64,000 bases of DNA, taken from NCBI RefSeq assembly GCF_001649575.2, contig NC_051449.1, positions 26,248,865-26,312,864 on the forward strand, written 5' to 3'. Shown piece by piece: positions 21,997-33,738 of the stretch. Under the pieces are notes generated by a model, which was given only the letters and a program-made list of their open reading frames with translations, was not told the DNA's origin and did no database searches. Position numbers and translations under genes: made by a program. Position 1 is the first letter of the stretch; every line of letters starts with the position of its first letter. The DNA is from Kryptolebias marmoratus. Its lineage: Eukaryota; Chordata; Actinopteri; Cyprinodontiformes; Rivulidae.

Positions 21997-22841
21997 TATT
22001 GAAAGCAATGTCTACTGAGGTCATGCTATATCCACCACTCCAGTTCTCAGGCAGATTTTCAATTTCTTATAAGTTACAGAAGAAACACGTCCTATCTATT
22101 TTCACAGAAAATGTAAGGCAGTTTGTGTGGTTAGCTACTGTTTAAAGTGTAACTAACCCCAGTGTCAAAGCTTAAGCCGTCCCCAGGCAGATTTTGAAAA
22201 TTTCACCAAAGTGGGCAGGGCCAAGAGACACTGAGAGGCGTGGCCGAGTGTAGGCATGAGCAGAGGGGGTGGAGGGGTAGAGGGGTATTGTCAGGACAAC
22301 TGAACGTAACAGCTAGCATAATTTGTGATATAGTGAAACATGAAGAGTGATCACAGTGATGCAGGTAGTTTTGCCACAGAACAGTCTTTTGAGGTGGAAG
22401 ATTTTTCACCACCCTCGTCACCACAGTTTGAGGGAGGGTTTGTGGAGCTCAGCGGCCCTAAGTCATATTAGTTCATGCCACTGGCTCAAGGCGCTGACTC
22501 GGGGGTGCCCGAAGTCGGTGTGAGACGCTTTTCTACCAGAACCGGGGGGTTCAGGAGCTCTGAGCATTGTATAAAGCAGATAAAAGGCATGGGTGAGGGA
22601 AAAGTAAGAGCAGCATAGCGCTGTGGCGATAGAAACTCAATGAAATATATAGTAATTGCAACAGAATACCTGCTTTCTGACTACATAAATAATCAAGTAA
22701 CAAAATATAGGATTTTTATGCCATACTCAGTTGGCAAAGAATTACCAGTTACTCACTAAACAATGCAGGCCATCGGTCCATGACAGCAGAGATGAGCGGT
22801 TCATCACCAATTATTTATTGTCCCCGTTGTGGGAATGTTGT
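21997..22841. other. Repeat-like, no gene
   Basis: 22140-22300 has the look of a dispersed non-coding repeat (GTGGGCAGGGCCAAGAGACA, GAGGCGTGGCC). Nothing coding is visible in the rest. Confidence 0.35.
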
Positions 22842-23083
22842 AAAGTAAAGTAAAAATTTCTTTGTATAGCACATTTCAGCAGCAAGGCATTCAAAGTGCT
22901 TTACATCATAAAAACATCAATAGAATCATTACAATCATCAAAAACATCATTACAAACATTTAAAGGAATTTAGTGTTTCGGCTGTTTTGCAGTTTTCCGG
23001 GAGTTTGTTCCAGATTGATGGTGCATAGAAACTGAAAGCTGCTTCTCCGTGTTTGGTTCTGGTTCTGGGGATACAAAGTAGAC
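22842..23083 (-). pseudogene. LINE ORF2 C-terminus and 3' tail
   Basis: The minus strand encodes TKHGEAAFSFYAPSIWNKLP-ENCKTAETLNSFKCL, the usual end of CR1/L2-like fish ORF2 proteins. A 3' UTR follows with AAAGCACTTTGAATGCC and GTGCTATACAAAG, then a TTTAC-repeat tail. The N-terminal side is cut by the gap. Probably the same family as the RT piece at 28295-28547. Confidence 0.65.
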
Positions 23084-23183
23084 NNNNNNNNNNNNNNNNN
23101 NNNNNNNNNNNNNNNNNNNNNNNNNNNNNNNNNNNNNNNNNNNNNNNNNNNNNNNNNNNNNNNNNNNNNNNNNNNNNNNNNNN
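23084..23183. other. Assembly gap (100 N)
   Basis: Conventional gap. Confidence 0.99.
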
Positions 23184-23851
23184 AGAGTTAATATTTAGGC
23201 TCCAACACTGAGGTAGTGTTAGCAAGTGTTAAAATATCAACTCCAGAAGATTTAATATTTGACACTTAATTAGAGTTAAGGTACCAACTCTCCAAAAAGA
23301 GTTAAATTAACACTTTCTGGTGTGGACCCATATAGACACTTTAAAAGTGTTGAAATCAAATCTGACAGAGTTAATTTGGGCCTGCTGGATTTGCTGTGTG
23401 TGATCATGTGTCTGTCTGTTACCAAAATATCTCTGGACAGATTTTAATAAAACTTGCAGAAGGGAATCATTGGATGCTTTTCTAGCTACAAATGAACTTA
23501 ACTTTTGAAGTCCACCTGATTCAAGATGGCTGCAACAGCCAGCCGACTTAAAAAAAAACAAAAGTACTCCCTTTAACCCAGTCAATTATACAGTTAGTGA
23601 CTTATGATTAGATATGGTAGTAGCTGAGATTGATGCATATTCTGAGCCAGGGCTGGCCCAAGGTTGCATGAGACTCAAAGCAGATTCACTTGCGGGCGGA
23701 CCTTCCTTCAGTTAAGTCCATCACCCGCTCACTACCACAACACCTCTAACAACTTTTTATATTGTTCATGCTTACTCATTATTTGCCATCAAAAACAAAA
23801 CAACAACGATGTAAGGACAGTAACCACTGGATGTACATCTACAAGTAATCA
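23184..23851. repeat. Dispersed non-coding repeat fragments
   Basis: 23187-23375 is rich in GAGTTA and TTAACAC-type words like those at 17455-17670. 23410-23545 contains phrases (ATTTTAATAAAACTTGCAGA, TTCAAGATGGCTGCAACAG) I know from abundant fish repeats. No gene. Confidence 0.35.
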
Positions 23852-24524
23852 TGTCAGATTTTACAGAATAGTCAAATGTGAGCAGCTCGGCGACAGACAG
23901 ACTCAAGAGGCAATGATAAAGATAAGTGATTTTATTTACAGTGCAAAGGGGGACAGGTATTCAGATCTGGAAGGGAAGGTAGGTGGTATGGGTAACAGCC
24001 ACATGTAAATAGTGTTAGTAGATTTAATGTTGGTTGTTTCTTTCTTACTGGTTGTGGAGAGGTCTCAGAACTGAGGAGAGAGGCGGGATGAGTGTTCTCG
24101 AGTGGAGGTTCTTCGGGTTAGTCGGTTCCAGACATGAGTGTAAGTATTTACAGGTAGGTATCCCATGGACAGGTTGGTTTCTTGCAGGAGATAGACAGGC
24201 AGCAGTGCAGACAAAATCAGGTGAGTGGCTCTCGGGGTACTCCTTTGAAAAGGCGGCGAGTGACACAGACCAGAAAGGATTCCAGGAAGCAGGTAACTCT
24301 GAGAGCATACAGAAGATTAAAAAGCATTAGCAGGGACAAGGAGTCAGAATTTGGCTGTGGCTGAATAGCTTTACCAAGGGCAAGCGATGCTCCAGCGCTG
24401 GTCTGATCCTCATTGCAGCCTTAAGTACCCAGCATCACTGATGACCGTGATCCTCCGCAGCTGTGAATGATTAGTCTGCCAACCAATCAGAGACTGGAAT
24501 GGGTAACCAGGAAGCAGACTCACA
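23852..24524 (-). mobile_element. LTR-like element (boundaries uncertain)
   Basis: Same class as 47690-48278 and 17140-17360: GAGCAGCTCGG near the left end, a GTGATTTTATTTACAGTG segment (reverse poly(A) region), GATGCTCCAGCGCTGGTCTG and CTTAAGTACCC. Minus-strand ends would be TGTGAGTC and CTGACA. I found no TSD, so the ends are estimates. Confidence 0.5.
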
Positions 24525-24688
24525 GAACACCACAGATTAACCTTTGGAGACGGTCCAATTCAAGAAGGCCACTAAAGCTAATCAGCTTTAGCAAACACAA
24601 AAATTGCTATAACTCAGATATTGTCATAATAGATGTTAATATTTTAATATTAAACCCAGAGTCATGTATACAGAAACAAAGAAGAGGA
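24525..24688. other. No gene recognised
   Basis: Short spacer between two LTR-like units. Confidence 0.4.
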
Positions 24689-25343
24689 TGACACAAGTAA
24701 TTGAAAGGTTTATTTTAACCAAAGAGAGGGGAAAAGCAGGGAAGGGGTCAGAGGAGCTGTAACGACAAAGGTGAACAGGTAAGTTATTTTTTCTCGTGAT
24801 AACTTTCCAAAGGTGAATTCCTGAGATCTCTCCTACTGTGCTGAGCTTGTTTCTTAGGCCTTGAGATGAACAAAGATTCCAGGTCTGGTTGGTGAGGTTG
24901 TGTCCTGAACGGTGAGTTATGGTAGAGAGTGGCAGATCAGAGCTGGGTGGATAGTGGAGCTTAAGTACCCACCAGGAGGTGATCAGCCGCGATTGAATTC
25001 ATCCATCCATCCATCTTCTTCCGCTTATTTGGGGTCTGGGCGCGGGGGTAGCAGCCTAAGCAGGGAAACCCAGACTTCTCTCTCCCCAGCCATATGGGCC
25101 AGCTCCTCCGGGGGAATCCCAAGGTGTTCCCAGGCCAGCCGAGAAACATAGTCCCTCCAGCGGGTCCTGGCTCTTCCCCGGGGGCCTCCTCCCGGTGGGA
25201 CGTGCCCGGAACACCTCACCAGGGAGGCGTCCAGGAGGCATCCTCACCAGATGCCTGAGCCACCTCAACTGGCTCCTCTCGACGTGGAGGAGCAGCGGCT
25301 CTACTCTGAGTCCCTCCCGGATGACCGAGCTTCTCACCCTATC

Positions 25344-25736
25344 NNNNNNNNNNNNNNNNNNNNNNNNNNNNNNNNNNNNNNNNNNNNNNNNNNNNNNNNN
25401 NNNNNNNNNNNNNNNNNNNNNNNNNNNNNNNNNNNNNNNNNNNNNNNNNNNNNNNNNNNNNNNNNNNNNNNNNNNNNNNNNNNNNNNNNNNNNNNNNNNN
25501 NNNNNNNNNNNNNNNNNNNNNNNNNNNNNNNNNNNNNNNNNNNNNNNNNNNNNNNNNNNNNNNNNNNNNNNNNNNNNNNNNNNNNNNNNNNNNNNNNNNN
25601 NNNNNNNNNNNNNNNNNNNNNNNNNNNNNNNNNNNNNNNNNNNNNNNNNNNNNNNNNNNNNNNNNNNNNNNNNNNNNNNNNNNNNNNNNNNNNNNNNNNN
25701 NNNNNNNNNNNNNNNNNNNNNNNNNNNNNNNNNNNN
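25344..25736. other. Assembly gap (393 N)
   Basis: Lies between the RT palm and the C-terminal domain of the LINE. Confidence 0.99.
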
Positions 25737-27484
25737 CCCTTTTCCGACTCAAGACCATGGCCTCGGATTTGGAGCCACTGATCCTCATCCCAGCTGCTTC
25801 GCACTCGGCTGTGAACCGCTCCAGCGAAAGCTGTAGATCACAGCCTGATAAAGCCAATAGGACCACATCATCTGCAAAAAGCAGAGACACAATCCTAAGG
25901 CCACCAAAACGGATCCCCTCAACACCTTGGCTGCACCTAGAAATTCTGTCCATAAACGTTATGAACAGAATCGGTGAGAAAGGGCAACTTTGGCGGAGTC
26001 CAACTCTCACCGGAAACGAGTCCGACTTACTGTCGGCAATGCGGACCAAGCTCTGACACCGGTCATATAGGGACCTAACAGCCCGTATCAAATGGCCTGG
26101 TACCCCATACTCCTGGAGTACCCCCCACAGGATTCCCTGAGGTACATGGTCGAACGCCTTCTCCAAGTCCACAAAACACATGTAGACTGGTTGGGCGAAC
26201 TCCCATGCACCCTCAAGGGCCCTGCTGAGGGTATAGAGCTGGTCCAGTGTTCCACGACCAGGACGAAAACCACACTGCTCTTCCTGAATCTGAGGTTCGA
26301 CTATCTGATGGACCTTCCTCTCCAGAACCCCCGAATAGACCTTACCAGGGAGGCTTAAGAGTGTGATCCCTCTGTAGTTGGAACACCCTCCGGTCCCCCT
26401 TTTTGAATAAGGGGACCACCACCCCGTTCTGCCAATCCAGGGGAACTGCCCCCGATGTCCACGCAATATTGCAGAGTCGTGTTAGCCAACACAACCCTAC
26501 AACATCTAGGGCTCTAAGGAACTCCGGACGAATCTCATCCACCCCCGGAGCCTTGCCACAGAGGAGCTTTTTAACCACCTCGGTGACCTTAGCACCAGAG
26601 ATTGGAGAGCCCGACCCAAAGCTCCCAGGCTCCGCCTCCTCAATGGAAGGGATTGAGGAGGTCTTCGAAGTATTCTGCCCACTGACCCACGACATCCCAA
26701 GTTAAGGTCAGCAGCACACCACCCTCACTATAAACAGTGTTGGTGCTGCACTGCTTTGCCTTCCTGAGACGCCGTATGGTGGAGCCAGAATCGCCTCAAA
26801 GCCGTGCGGAAGTATTTCTCCATGGCATCTCCAAACTCCTCCCATGCCTGGATTTTTGCCTCAGCGACCACCCGAGCTGCATGCCGCTTGGACTGCCGGT
26901 ACCTGTCAGCTGCTTCTGGAGTACCGCAGGCCAAGAAGGCCCGATAGGACTCCTTTTTCAGCCAGACGGCATCCCTCACTGCTGGTGTCCACCAGCAGGT
27001 TCAAGGGTCGCCGCCACGACAGGCACCAACTACCTTGCGGCCACAGCACCGATAAGCCGCTTCAACAATGGAGGCACGGAACATGGCCCACTCGGACTCA
27101 ATGTCCCCCGCCTCCCCAGGAACATGTTCGAAGTTCTCCCGGAGGTGGGAGTTAAAGCTCCGCCTAACAGGAGACTCTGCCAGACGTTCCCAACAGGCCC
27201 TCACAATACGTTTGGGCCTGCCAGGTCTGACTGGCATCCTCCCCCACCATCGGAGCCAACTCACCACCAGGTAGTGGTCAATTTACAGCTCTGCCCCTCT
27301 CTTCACCCGAGTGTCCAAGACATGCAGCCACAGATCAGATGAAACGACAACAAAGTCGATCATTGAACTGCGACCTAGAGTGTCCTGGTGCCAAGAGCAC
27401 ATATGGACACCCTTATGTTTGAACATGGTGTTCGTTATGGACAATCCATGACGAGCACAGAAGTCCAACAACAAAACACCGCTC

Positions 27485-28294
27485 NNNNNNNNNNNNNNNN
27501 NNNNNNNNNNNNNNNNNNNNNNNNNNNNNNNNNNNNNNNNNNNNNNNNNNNNNNNNNNNNNNNNNNNNNNNNNNNNNNNNNNNNNNNNNNNNNNNNNNNN
27601 NNNNNNNNNNNNNNNNNNNNNNNNNNNNNNNNNNNNNNNNNNNNNNNNNNNNNNNNNNNNNNNNNNNNNNNNNNNNNNNNNNNNNNNNNNNNNNNNNNNN
27701 NNNNNNNNNNNNNNNNNNNNNNNNNNNNNNNNNNNNNNNNNNNNNNNNNNNNNNNNNNNNNNNNNNNNNNNNNNNNNNNNNNNNNNNNNNNNNNNNNNNN
27801 NNNNNNNNNNNNNNNNNNNNNNNNNNNNNNNNNNNNNNNNNNNNNNNNNNNNNNNNNNNNNNNNNNNNNNNNNNNNNNNNNNNNNNNNNNNNNNNNNNNN
27901 NNNNNNNNNNNNNNNNNNNNNNNNNNNNNNNNNNNNNNNNNNNNNNNNNNNNNNNNNNNNNNNNNNNNNNNNNNNNNNNNNNNNNNNNNNNNNNNNNNNN
28001 NNNNNNNNNNNNNNNNNNNNNNNNNNNNNNNNNNNNNNNNNNNNNNNNNNNNNNNNNNNNNNNNNNNNNNNNNNNNNNNNNNNNNNNNNNNNNNNNNNNN
28101 NNNNNNNNNNNNNNNNNNNNNNNNNNNNNNNNNNNNNNNNNNNNNNNNNNNNNNNNNNNNNNNNNNNNNNNNNNNNNNNNNNNNNNNNNNNNNNNNNNNN
28201 NNNNNNNNNNNNNNNNNNNNNNNNNNNNNNNNNNNNNNNNNNNNNNNNNNNNNNNNNNNNNNNNNNNNNNNNNNNNNNNNNNNNNNNNNNNNNN
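27485..28294. other. Assembly gap (810 N)
   Basis: Lies in the endonuclease part. It probably hides most of the second LINE seen at 28295-28547. Confidence 0.99.
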
Positions 28295-28547
28295 GACTAA
28301 AGACAAACGCATGGATGAGTTTCTCTAGATCGTGCTGAGACATAAGTCCTCTAATCCTGGAGATGTTCTTCAGGTGATAGAAGGCCGACTTTGTGACTGT
28401 CTTAATGTGGCTCTGAAGGTTCAGGTCAGAGTCCATCACTACTCCCAAGTTTTGGGCCTGATCACTGGTTTTTAGTTGTAATAACTGGAGCTGCGCATTG
28501 ATTGTAGTTTGCTCCTCTTTAGGTCCAAAGATAATAAGCACAAACAA
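28295..28547 (-). pseudogene. RT fragment of a different LINE nested in the RTE-type LINE
   Basis: The minus strand reads NLGVVMDSDLNLQSHIKTVT, KSAFYHLKNISRIRGL and LEKLIHAFVFS, the thumb region of CR1/L2-like fish ORF2, preceded by LIIFGPKEEQTTINAQLQ. This does not belong to the RTE-type family around it. The switch is abrupt at 28547, inside the RTE endonuclease. The remainder lies in the gap. Confidence 0.65.
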
Positions 28548-29381
28548 CAGTCAGGACCCGTCCCCCCACGCATAGACGGAGGGAGGCTACCCTCTCGTTC
28601 ACCGGGGTAAACCCCAACGTACAGGCACCAAGATGGGGGGCAACAAGTATGCCCACTCCTGCTCAGCGCTTCTCACCAGGGACAACTCCAGAGTGAAATA
28701 GTGTCCAACCCCTCTCAAGGAGACTGGTTGCAGAGCCAGAGCCGTGCGTTGAGGTGAGCCCAACTATTTCTACCCAGAACCTCTCAACCTCACACACCAG
28801 CTCAGGCTCCTTCCCCACCAGGGAGGTGACATTCTACGTCCCAAGAGCCAGCTTCTGTAGCCGAGGATCAGACCGCCAAGGTCCCCGCCTTCGGCCACCA
28901 CCCATCCCACATTGCACCCGACCCCTTTGGCCCCTCCCATAGGTGGTGAGCCCATGGGCAGGGGGACCAACGTCCCCTTTTCGGGCTGTGCCGGGCCGGG
29001 CTCCATGGGTGAAAGCCCGGCCACCAGGCGCTCGCCAACATGCCCAATCTCCAGGCCTGGCTCCAGAGTGGGGCCCCAGTGACCCGCGTCCGGACGAGGG
29101 AACTCTGTGTCCAATATTTTGACTCATCATAAGGGGTCTTTGGGCTGCACTTTGTCTGATCCCTCACCTAGGACCTGTCTGCCTTGGGTGACCCTACTAG
29201 GGGCAAGAAGCCCCTGACAGCATAGCTCTTAGGATCATTGGAACATTCAAACCCCTCCACCACGGTAAGGTGGCAACCCAGGGAGGGGAGCGGTTGAATT
29301 CACCTGAGGACAATTAACTCCACCTGCCACTTGGAGCTGCAAAGACGGCAATTAAAGGCACAACACCCTGAAATCCTCACA

Positions 29382-29539
29382 GATATTGAGCTAATGTTAG
29401 ATGTGGTTAGAGCTGAGAGTCATCTACAACGTGTACTCTGAGTGCTAACCCAATGCACAAGGTCTTGAGAAATGATATGAAAACCATCAGCTAAACAGAT
29501 AGATGCTATTTGTATTAAACACCAGGCAAAATAGGGGCC
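29382..29539. other. No gene recognised
   Basis: Short spacer, nothing seen. Confidence 0.4.
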
Positions 29540-29545
29540 CTAAAC

Positions 29546-29790
29546 AATCCGTGTATGGTTCGTTCTTTGGTTTTTTCGTTTCAAAATAAAATTGCAAAAA
29601 CAAAACAAGCTTGTGTTTTTTTGGTTTAACCAGTTTTTAAAAAACTCAAAACATACCCCTTTTTTATTTTTGCAATTGCCGTTTTTCTAATTTTGTTTTA
29701 AAAACGAAAAAACAAAAAAACACATGTTTGTTTTGTTTTTGCAATTTTATTTTGAAACGAAAAAAGCAAAGAACGAACCATACACAGATT
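29546..29790. mobile_element. Palindromic MITE with CTAAAC TSD
   Basis: About 245 bp. It starts AATCCGTGTATGGTTCGTTC and ends in the near-perfect complement; inverted arms extend about 65 bp (CGTTTCAAAATAAAATTGC on both sides). Flanked by CTAAAC (29540-29545, 29791-29796), a duplication of 6 or 7 bp. A related terminus occurs at 40370-40393. Non-coding; superfamily not assigned. Confidence 0.7.
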
Positions 29791-30142
29791 CTAAACAGAT
29801 GCCTGGTTTGCTTATTCCTTTGGCTGGCTCTGTTCTGAGTGCTAACACATTTTGGTATGTTTTAGTATTTTGGGTAAAATTTTGGCTATTTGTGTTCAGA
29901 GTGTTGTGGACTTTTCTTTAACAAAGAGGACAACAAAGAGTTTTATCTTAGGATAATTTATTTAAGCTATATAGCTGAGAATCACTGTGCTAAGGTGAGT
30001 CAGCAGAGTGAGTCTGAAGCATTACAGATAGCTCCCCCTTCTTATACCATTTGTAGGATGAGGAGGGGTCAGGGGGGGAACAGAGGGTCAGATAGCTAAC
30101 TAGAAAGGGAGGTAATTAAAAAAAAACACATAAGATAACACA
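29791..30142. other. No gene recognised
   Basis: AT-rich DNA up to the truncated Gypsy 3' LTR. Confidence 0.4.
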
Positions 30143-30399
30143 GGACAGGCAAGGGTCGAGATCAGGCAAGGACATGGAAAGTACGCTGGACATTTACTGG
30201 CTGTGAGGCTTTCAATAATCTGGCACTTGAGAACTGGGAGCTGTGAGTATATCTACAGGGCAGAACAGGTGAAGCAGATGATGGTGATTGTGTGGGCATG
30301 GTTACATGGGCGTGGCTTGGAACTGGGAAAGTGAAAAGTTACTTGGCTGTGGCATGACTAGAGGCAAGAGGCGTGGCAGGAACAGATGGAGCTGTGACA
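30143..30399 (-). mobile_element. Gypsy-1 3' LTR, truncated to its U3-side 257 bp
   Basis: Matches 35056-35312 with five differences that I can count, about 98% identity. It starts on the minus strand with TGTCACAGCTCC at 30399, directly after the purine-rich tract AGTGGGGGGCTA (30400-30411), the expected PPT. The R/U5 part is missing: similarity stops abruptly at 30143. Confidence 0.85.
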
Positions 30400-33305
30400 T
30401 AGCCCCCCACTAAGGGCCCGGCTTCTGACGGGCCGCCTGGTTGACCCGGATGAGCCCTGTGAAAGTCTTTAATTAAGGTCTTGTCCAGAATGTCTTTGGC
30501 AGGTACCCAGGAGCGTTCTTCTGGGCCGTATCCCTCCCAATCAACCTGGTAATGTATTTGGCGACCCCAACGTCTGGAACGCAGGAGCCTCTTGACTGTG
30601 TAGGCAGGGCCGCCATCGATGAACTGGGCGGGTGGAGGGGGTCTGGAGGAGGGACTGAGTCCAGACGTCCTCACAGGCTTGACTCTTGACACTTGGAACG
30701 ATGGATGGAACCTGGTAGCTCTTGGAAGCTGGAGTCTGACGGCGACAGGATTGATGACCTTGGAGATCGGGAACGGGCCGATGAATCTTGGTGCGAGCTT
30801 GCGTGATTCCACCTTCAAAGGTAGGTCTCGGGTAGACAGCCACACCTTCTGCCCAGGCTGGTACTCCGGTTGCTTAGTACGTCTTCGGTTTGCTGCACAG
30901 GAGTACACCGCCGACATTTTAAGCAGGGTTTTTTGGGCCCTGGCCCAGGTTCGGCGACACCTATGGGCTGCAGCAAACGCCGAAGGAACCCCAGCCGCTC
31001 TCTCCTGGAGGGTGAAGATGGGAGGCTGGTACCCATATACTGTGTAGAACGGGGAGAGACCTGTGGCAGCAGAAGGTAAACAGTTCATGGCATGCTCCAC
31101 CCAGGGTAGGTTACTTGACCACTTAGCAGGTTCGGTGGAGCACAGAAGGCGAAGCTTGGTTTCGATCTCCTGGTTGGCCCGTTCTGTCTGTCCATCCGTC
31201 TGGGGGTGAAATCCTGAGGACAGACTGATCGATATATCCAAGAGATTGCAAAACTCCCACCAAAACTTGGAGATAAATTGAGGCCCACGGTCAGAGACAA
31301 TATCCTTAGGGATACCGTGGAGCCTAAACACCTCCCTTGACATGATATCTGCAAGTTCCTTGGAGGTGGGGAGTTTCTTTAATGGGACTAGATGTACCAT
31401 TTTAGAGAAACGATTGATTGTCAAAATTACTGAATTACCCGATGATGCGGGCAGACCCGTGATAAAGTCCATGGCGATGTGGGACCAAGGTCGAGAGGGG
31501 ATAGGAAGAGGACGCAGCAGTCCCACTGGACGACGACGAGACACTTTGGCTTGGGCGCACTGGAGACAGGCAGACACAAACTCCCGGACGTCCTTGTTAG
31601 AGGAATCCCACCAGAACTGTGATCGAACCACTGACAGTGTCTTGGTTATACCTGGATGACAGAAGATTTTTGAGTTATGGCAAAACATTAAAACTTTAGT
31701 CCTTAGCTCAGGGGGAACGAACATGCGGTCAGAGGGACAGGCTGAGGGAGATGGGTGCTCCTGAAGTGCCTGACGGAGGTCCTCCTCCAGCTTTGTGATA
31801 GACAGTCGTACAGTCTGTGGCAAGATGAACTCCTCTGATCCGGATTCCTTATCTACCAACTCTCCTTCATGGATCCGTGAGAGGGCATCCGCTTTAATGT
31901 TCTTCTCGCCAGGCCTGTAGGTGAGGTGAAAAGTGAAACGAGAGAAGAACAAAGCCCACCTGGCCTGACAAGAACTCAGTCTTTTAGCCATCTTAAGACA
32001 CTCCAAGTTTTTATGATCCGTCCATATGATGAATGGTTCCCTGGCTCCCTCTAACCAGTGCCTCCACTCCTCCAATGCCAACTTGACGGCCAATAACTCC
32101 CTTTCGCCGACATCGTAATTTTGTTCTGCACTGGTCAACCTTCTGGAGAAGAAAGCACATGGATGGAGTTGATTGTTGTCAAAAACCTGACTCAACACAG
32201 CCCCGACCCCTGAGCTTGAAGCATCCATTTCAACTATGAATTGCCTGTTTTCGTCCGTTGAGTGAAGGATTGGCGCCTTGGTGAACAGATCTCTGAGATG
32301 TTCGAATGCTATCTGAGCGTCCTGGTTCCATGTGAACTGGTTCTTAACCGAGGTTAGTGCGTGAAGTGGAGCTGCGACCTGACTGAAACTTTTGATGAAT
32401 TTTCTGTAGAAATTTGCAAACCCTAGGAAGCGTTGTAGACCCTTTCTATCTTTCGGCACAGGCCATTCCTGAATAGCATTAACCTTAGCCTGATCCATAG
32501 ATGCCTGATTGGGGGCAATATTAAACCCTAAAAATGAAGTCGTAGTCTGGTGAAATTCACACTTCTCAGCCTTAACATACAACTTATTCTGCAATAGTCT
32601 TAGGAGAACTCTCCTAACATGGTCTCTGTGAGAGACGAGGTCTCGAGAAAAAATAAGAATGTCATCGAGATATACGAAGACGAAATGATTGATCATGTCA
32701 CGCAGGAGGTCATTAACTAGAGATTGGAAAACCGGCGGGGCATTAGTGAGGCCAAAAGACATCACCAGGTATTCATAATGACCTGAAGGGGTGTTGAATG
32801 CAGTTTTCCATTCATCCCCTTCTCTAATACGGATCAGGTGGTACGCATTGCGTAAGTCTAACTTGGTGAAGAATTTAGCCCCCTGGATTAAATCAAAGGC
32901 GGATGACAATAATGGTAGAGGATATTTGTTTTTAATAGTTATGTTGTTGAGACCCCTATAATCAATGCACGGTCTAAGAGACCCGTCCTTCTTACCCACG
33001 AAGAAGAACCCTTCCCCGGCTGGTGACACAGATGGTCTAATGATGCCTGCCTGTAGGCTTTCCTTTATATATTTAGCCGTAGCTTCTTGTTCTGGGCAAG
33101 ACAAAGAAAACAGTCTACCACGGGGAGGGGCAGAACCTGGAAGAAGGTCGATGGGGCAGTCATAGGGTCTGTGAGGAGGCAATGATGTGGCTTTGACCTT
33201 GTTGAATACCTCCTTGAGGTCCAGATATTCGGGGGGTACTTTAGAGATATCAGGGTAATCCTCGGGCTTGTCATCCAATTGGTTAGAGTCCAAGACTGCA
33301 TCCAA
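30339..33305 (-). CDS. pol: Gypsy-1 pol: RT, RNase H, integrase, chromodomain
   Basis: 988 open codons with every expected domain in order. RT (about 1-290): [15 protein letters not shown] and the catalytic VYLDDILIF. RNase H (about 340-470): [40 protein letters not shown]. Integrase: an H2C2-type zinc region ([15 protein letters not shown] to CLQCAQAK) and a core with Asp in MDFITGLP, Asp in VSDRGPQF and Glu in [12 protein letters not shown]-terminal chromodomain around [20 protein letters not shown], which marks a chromovirus (Ty3/Gypsy). The stop lies 61 bp inside the 3' LTR, so the tail is LTR-encoded. No lesion is visible in this part, but upstream pro and gag are broken. Methionine 33305 is simply the first ATG after an in-frame stop at 33414-33416. 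Confidence 0.9.
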   Translation of the reverse strand: MDAVLDSNQLDDKPEDYPDISKVPPEYLDLKEVFNKVKATSLPPHRPYDCPIDLLPGSAPPRGRLFSLSCPEQEATAKYIKESLQAGIIRPSVSPAGEGFFFVGKKDGSLRPCIDYRGLNNITIKNKYPLPLLSSAFDLIQGAKFFTKLDLRNAYHLIRIREGDEWKTAFNTPSGHYEYLVMSFGLTNAPPVFQSLVNDLLRDMINHFVFVYLDDILIFSRDLVSHRDHVRRVLLRLLQNKLYVKAEKCEFHQTTTSFLGFNIAPNQASMDQAKVNAIQEWPVPKDRKGLQRFLGFANFYRKFIKSFSQVAAPLHALTSVKNQFTWNQDAQIAFEHLRDLFTKAPILHSTDENRQFIVEMDASSSGVGAVLSQVFDNNQLHPCAFFSRRLTSAEQNYDVGERELLAVKLALEEWRHWLEGAREPFIIWTDHKNLECLKMAKRLSSCQARWALFFSRFTFHLTYRPGEKNIKADALSRIHEGELVDKESGSEEFILPQTVRLSITKLEEDLRQALQEHPSPSACPSDRMFVPPELRTKVLMFCHNSKIFCHPGITKTLSVVRSQFWWDSSNKDVREFVSACLQCAQAKVSRRRPVGLLRPLPIPSRPWSHIAMDFITGLPASSGNSVILTINRFSKMVHLVPLKKLPTSKELADIMSREVFRLHGIPKDIVSDRGPQFISKFWWEFCNLLDISISLSSGFHPQTDGQTERANQEIETKLRLLCSTEPAKWSSNLPWVEHAMNCLPSAATGLSPFYTVYGYQPPIFTLQERAAGVPSAFAAAHRCRRTWARAQKTLLKMSAVYSCAANRRRTKQPEYQPGQKVWLSTRDLPLKVESRKLAPRFIGPFPISKVINPVAVRLQLPRATRFHPSFQVSRVKPVRTSGLSPSSRPPPPAQFIDGGPAYTVKRLLRSRRWGRQIHYQVDWEGYGPEERSWVPAKDILDKTLIKDFHRAHPGQPGGPSEAGPLVGGYVTAPSVPATPLASSHATAK

Positions 33306-33413
33306 AAGACACGATTCTGAACACTTCTCCGTCCATCCAGTGATCTCCCTCTTGACCCAATCGATCCGAGGATTATGTTTAGTTAGCCATGTAGCTCCTA
33401 AAATGACAGGGAG

Positions 33414-33735
33414 CTAAGGAGAATGAATAACAAAGAATGTCAGTGTTTCATGGTGGTTACCACATATAGACAAATGAATAGGCCTAGTCTCACTGTTGTC
33501 TTGGGCCAGAACATGACCGTCGAGGGCTGTGATCTTATGATCATTATGGGAAGGAACAATCTCAATACCAAGAGATCTTGCAAATGCCTCATCAATAAAC
33601 TCTGAATCGGCTCCAGAATCAATAAACACCTTGGTAGATGTCTTCTGGCCCTGAATGGACAGTTCTGCTGGAAGAATGAGCATGGAGGAGAATCTGTGAC
33701 GACTTACTGTACTGGGCTCAGCAGGACTCTCCTGG
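33414..33735 (-). pseudogene. Gypsy-1 protease segment, ended by an in-frame stop
   Basis: Aspartic protease with active site VFIDSGADSEFIDEA and a later ALDGHVL strand. The frame equals that of pol, but a TAG at 33414-33416 separates them; the related Gypsy-2 has a Gln codon at that site. Upstream, the frame differs from gag by one base near 33757. This could be a mutation or a programmed shift; a homopolymer-like A run lies there. Confidence 0.75.
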
Positions 33736-33738
33736 ATC

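Larger units (their letters stand above)
25002..29293 (-). mobile_element. Full-length RTE-type LINE, gapped and mutated
   Basis: Flanked by the 9-bp direct repeat TTGAATTCA (24993-25001, 29294-29302) and ending on the left in ATCC repeats, a typical LINE tail. From right to left on the minus strand: 5' UTR, an L1-EN-like endonuclease (start near 28860; IDFVVVSSDLWLHV at 27310-27370), linker pieces, RT (25737-26700) with the catalytic box LLFADDVVLL (FADD at 25867-25878), and a C-terminal part ending at 25025 (GREVWVSLLRLLPPRPDPK). Two N gaps (25344-25736, 27485-28294), frameshifts and stops break it. The Rex3/Expander-like RTE assignment is from overall recognition. Confidence 0.8.
24689..29381 (-). 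mobile_element. LTR-like host element split by the RTE-type LINE
   Basis: 24689-25001 and 29303-29381 are the two sides of one LTR-like unit. On the minus strand it starts TGTGAGGATTTCAGGG at 29381, has a TACTTAAGCTCC box and AATAAACCTTTCAAT near the far end. The LINE at 25002-29293 sits between them with a duplicated TTGAATTCA. Confidence 0.6.

Noticed and set aside
25195..27342. Plus-strand open frames over the RTE-type LINE
   Set aside because: Antisense shadows of ORF2.
28754..29167. Gly/Pro-rich frames near 29 kb as a gene
   Set aside because: They correspond to the 5' UTR and endonuclease start of the RTE-type LINE in wrong frames or strand.
30619..31659. Open frames on the opposite strand of the Gypsy pol
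   Set aside because: Antisense shadows of pol with no motifs.
30339..33305. A 988-aa gene with a chromodomain as a possible host gene
   Set aside because: RT, RNase H and integrase precede the chromodomain, and LTRs and a PPT flank it, so it is a Gypsy retrotransposon.
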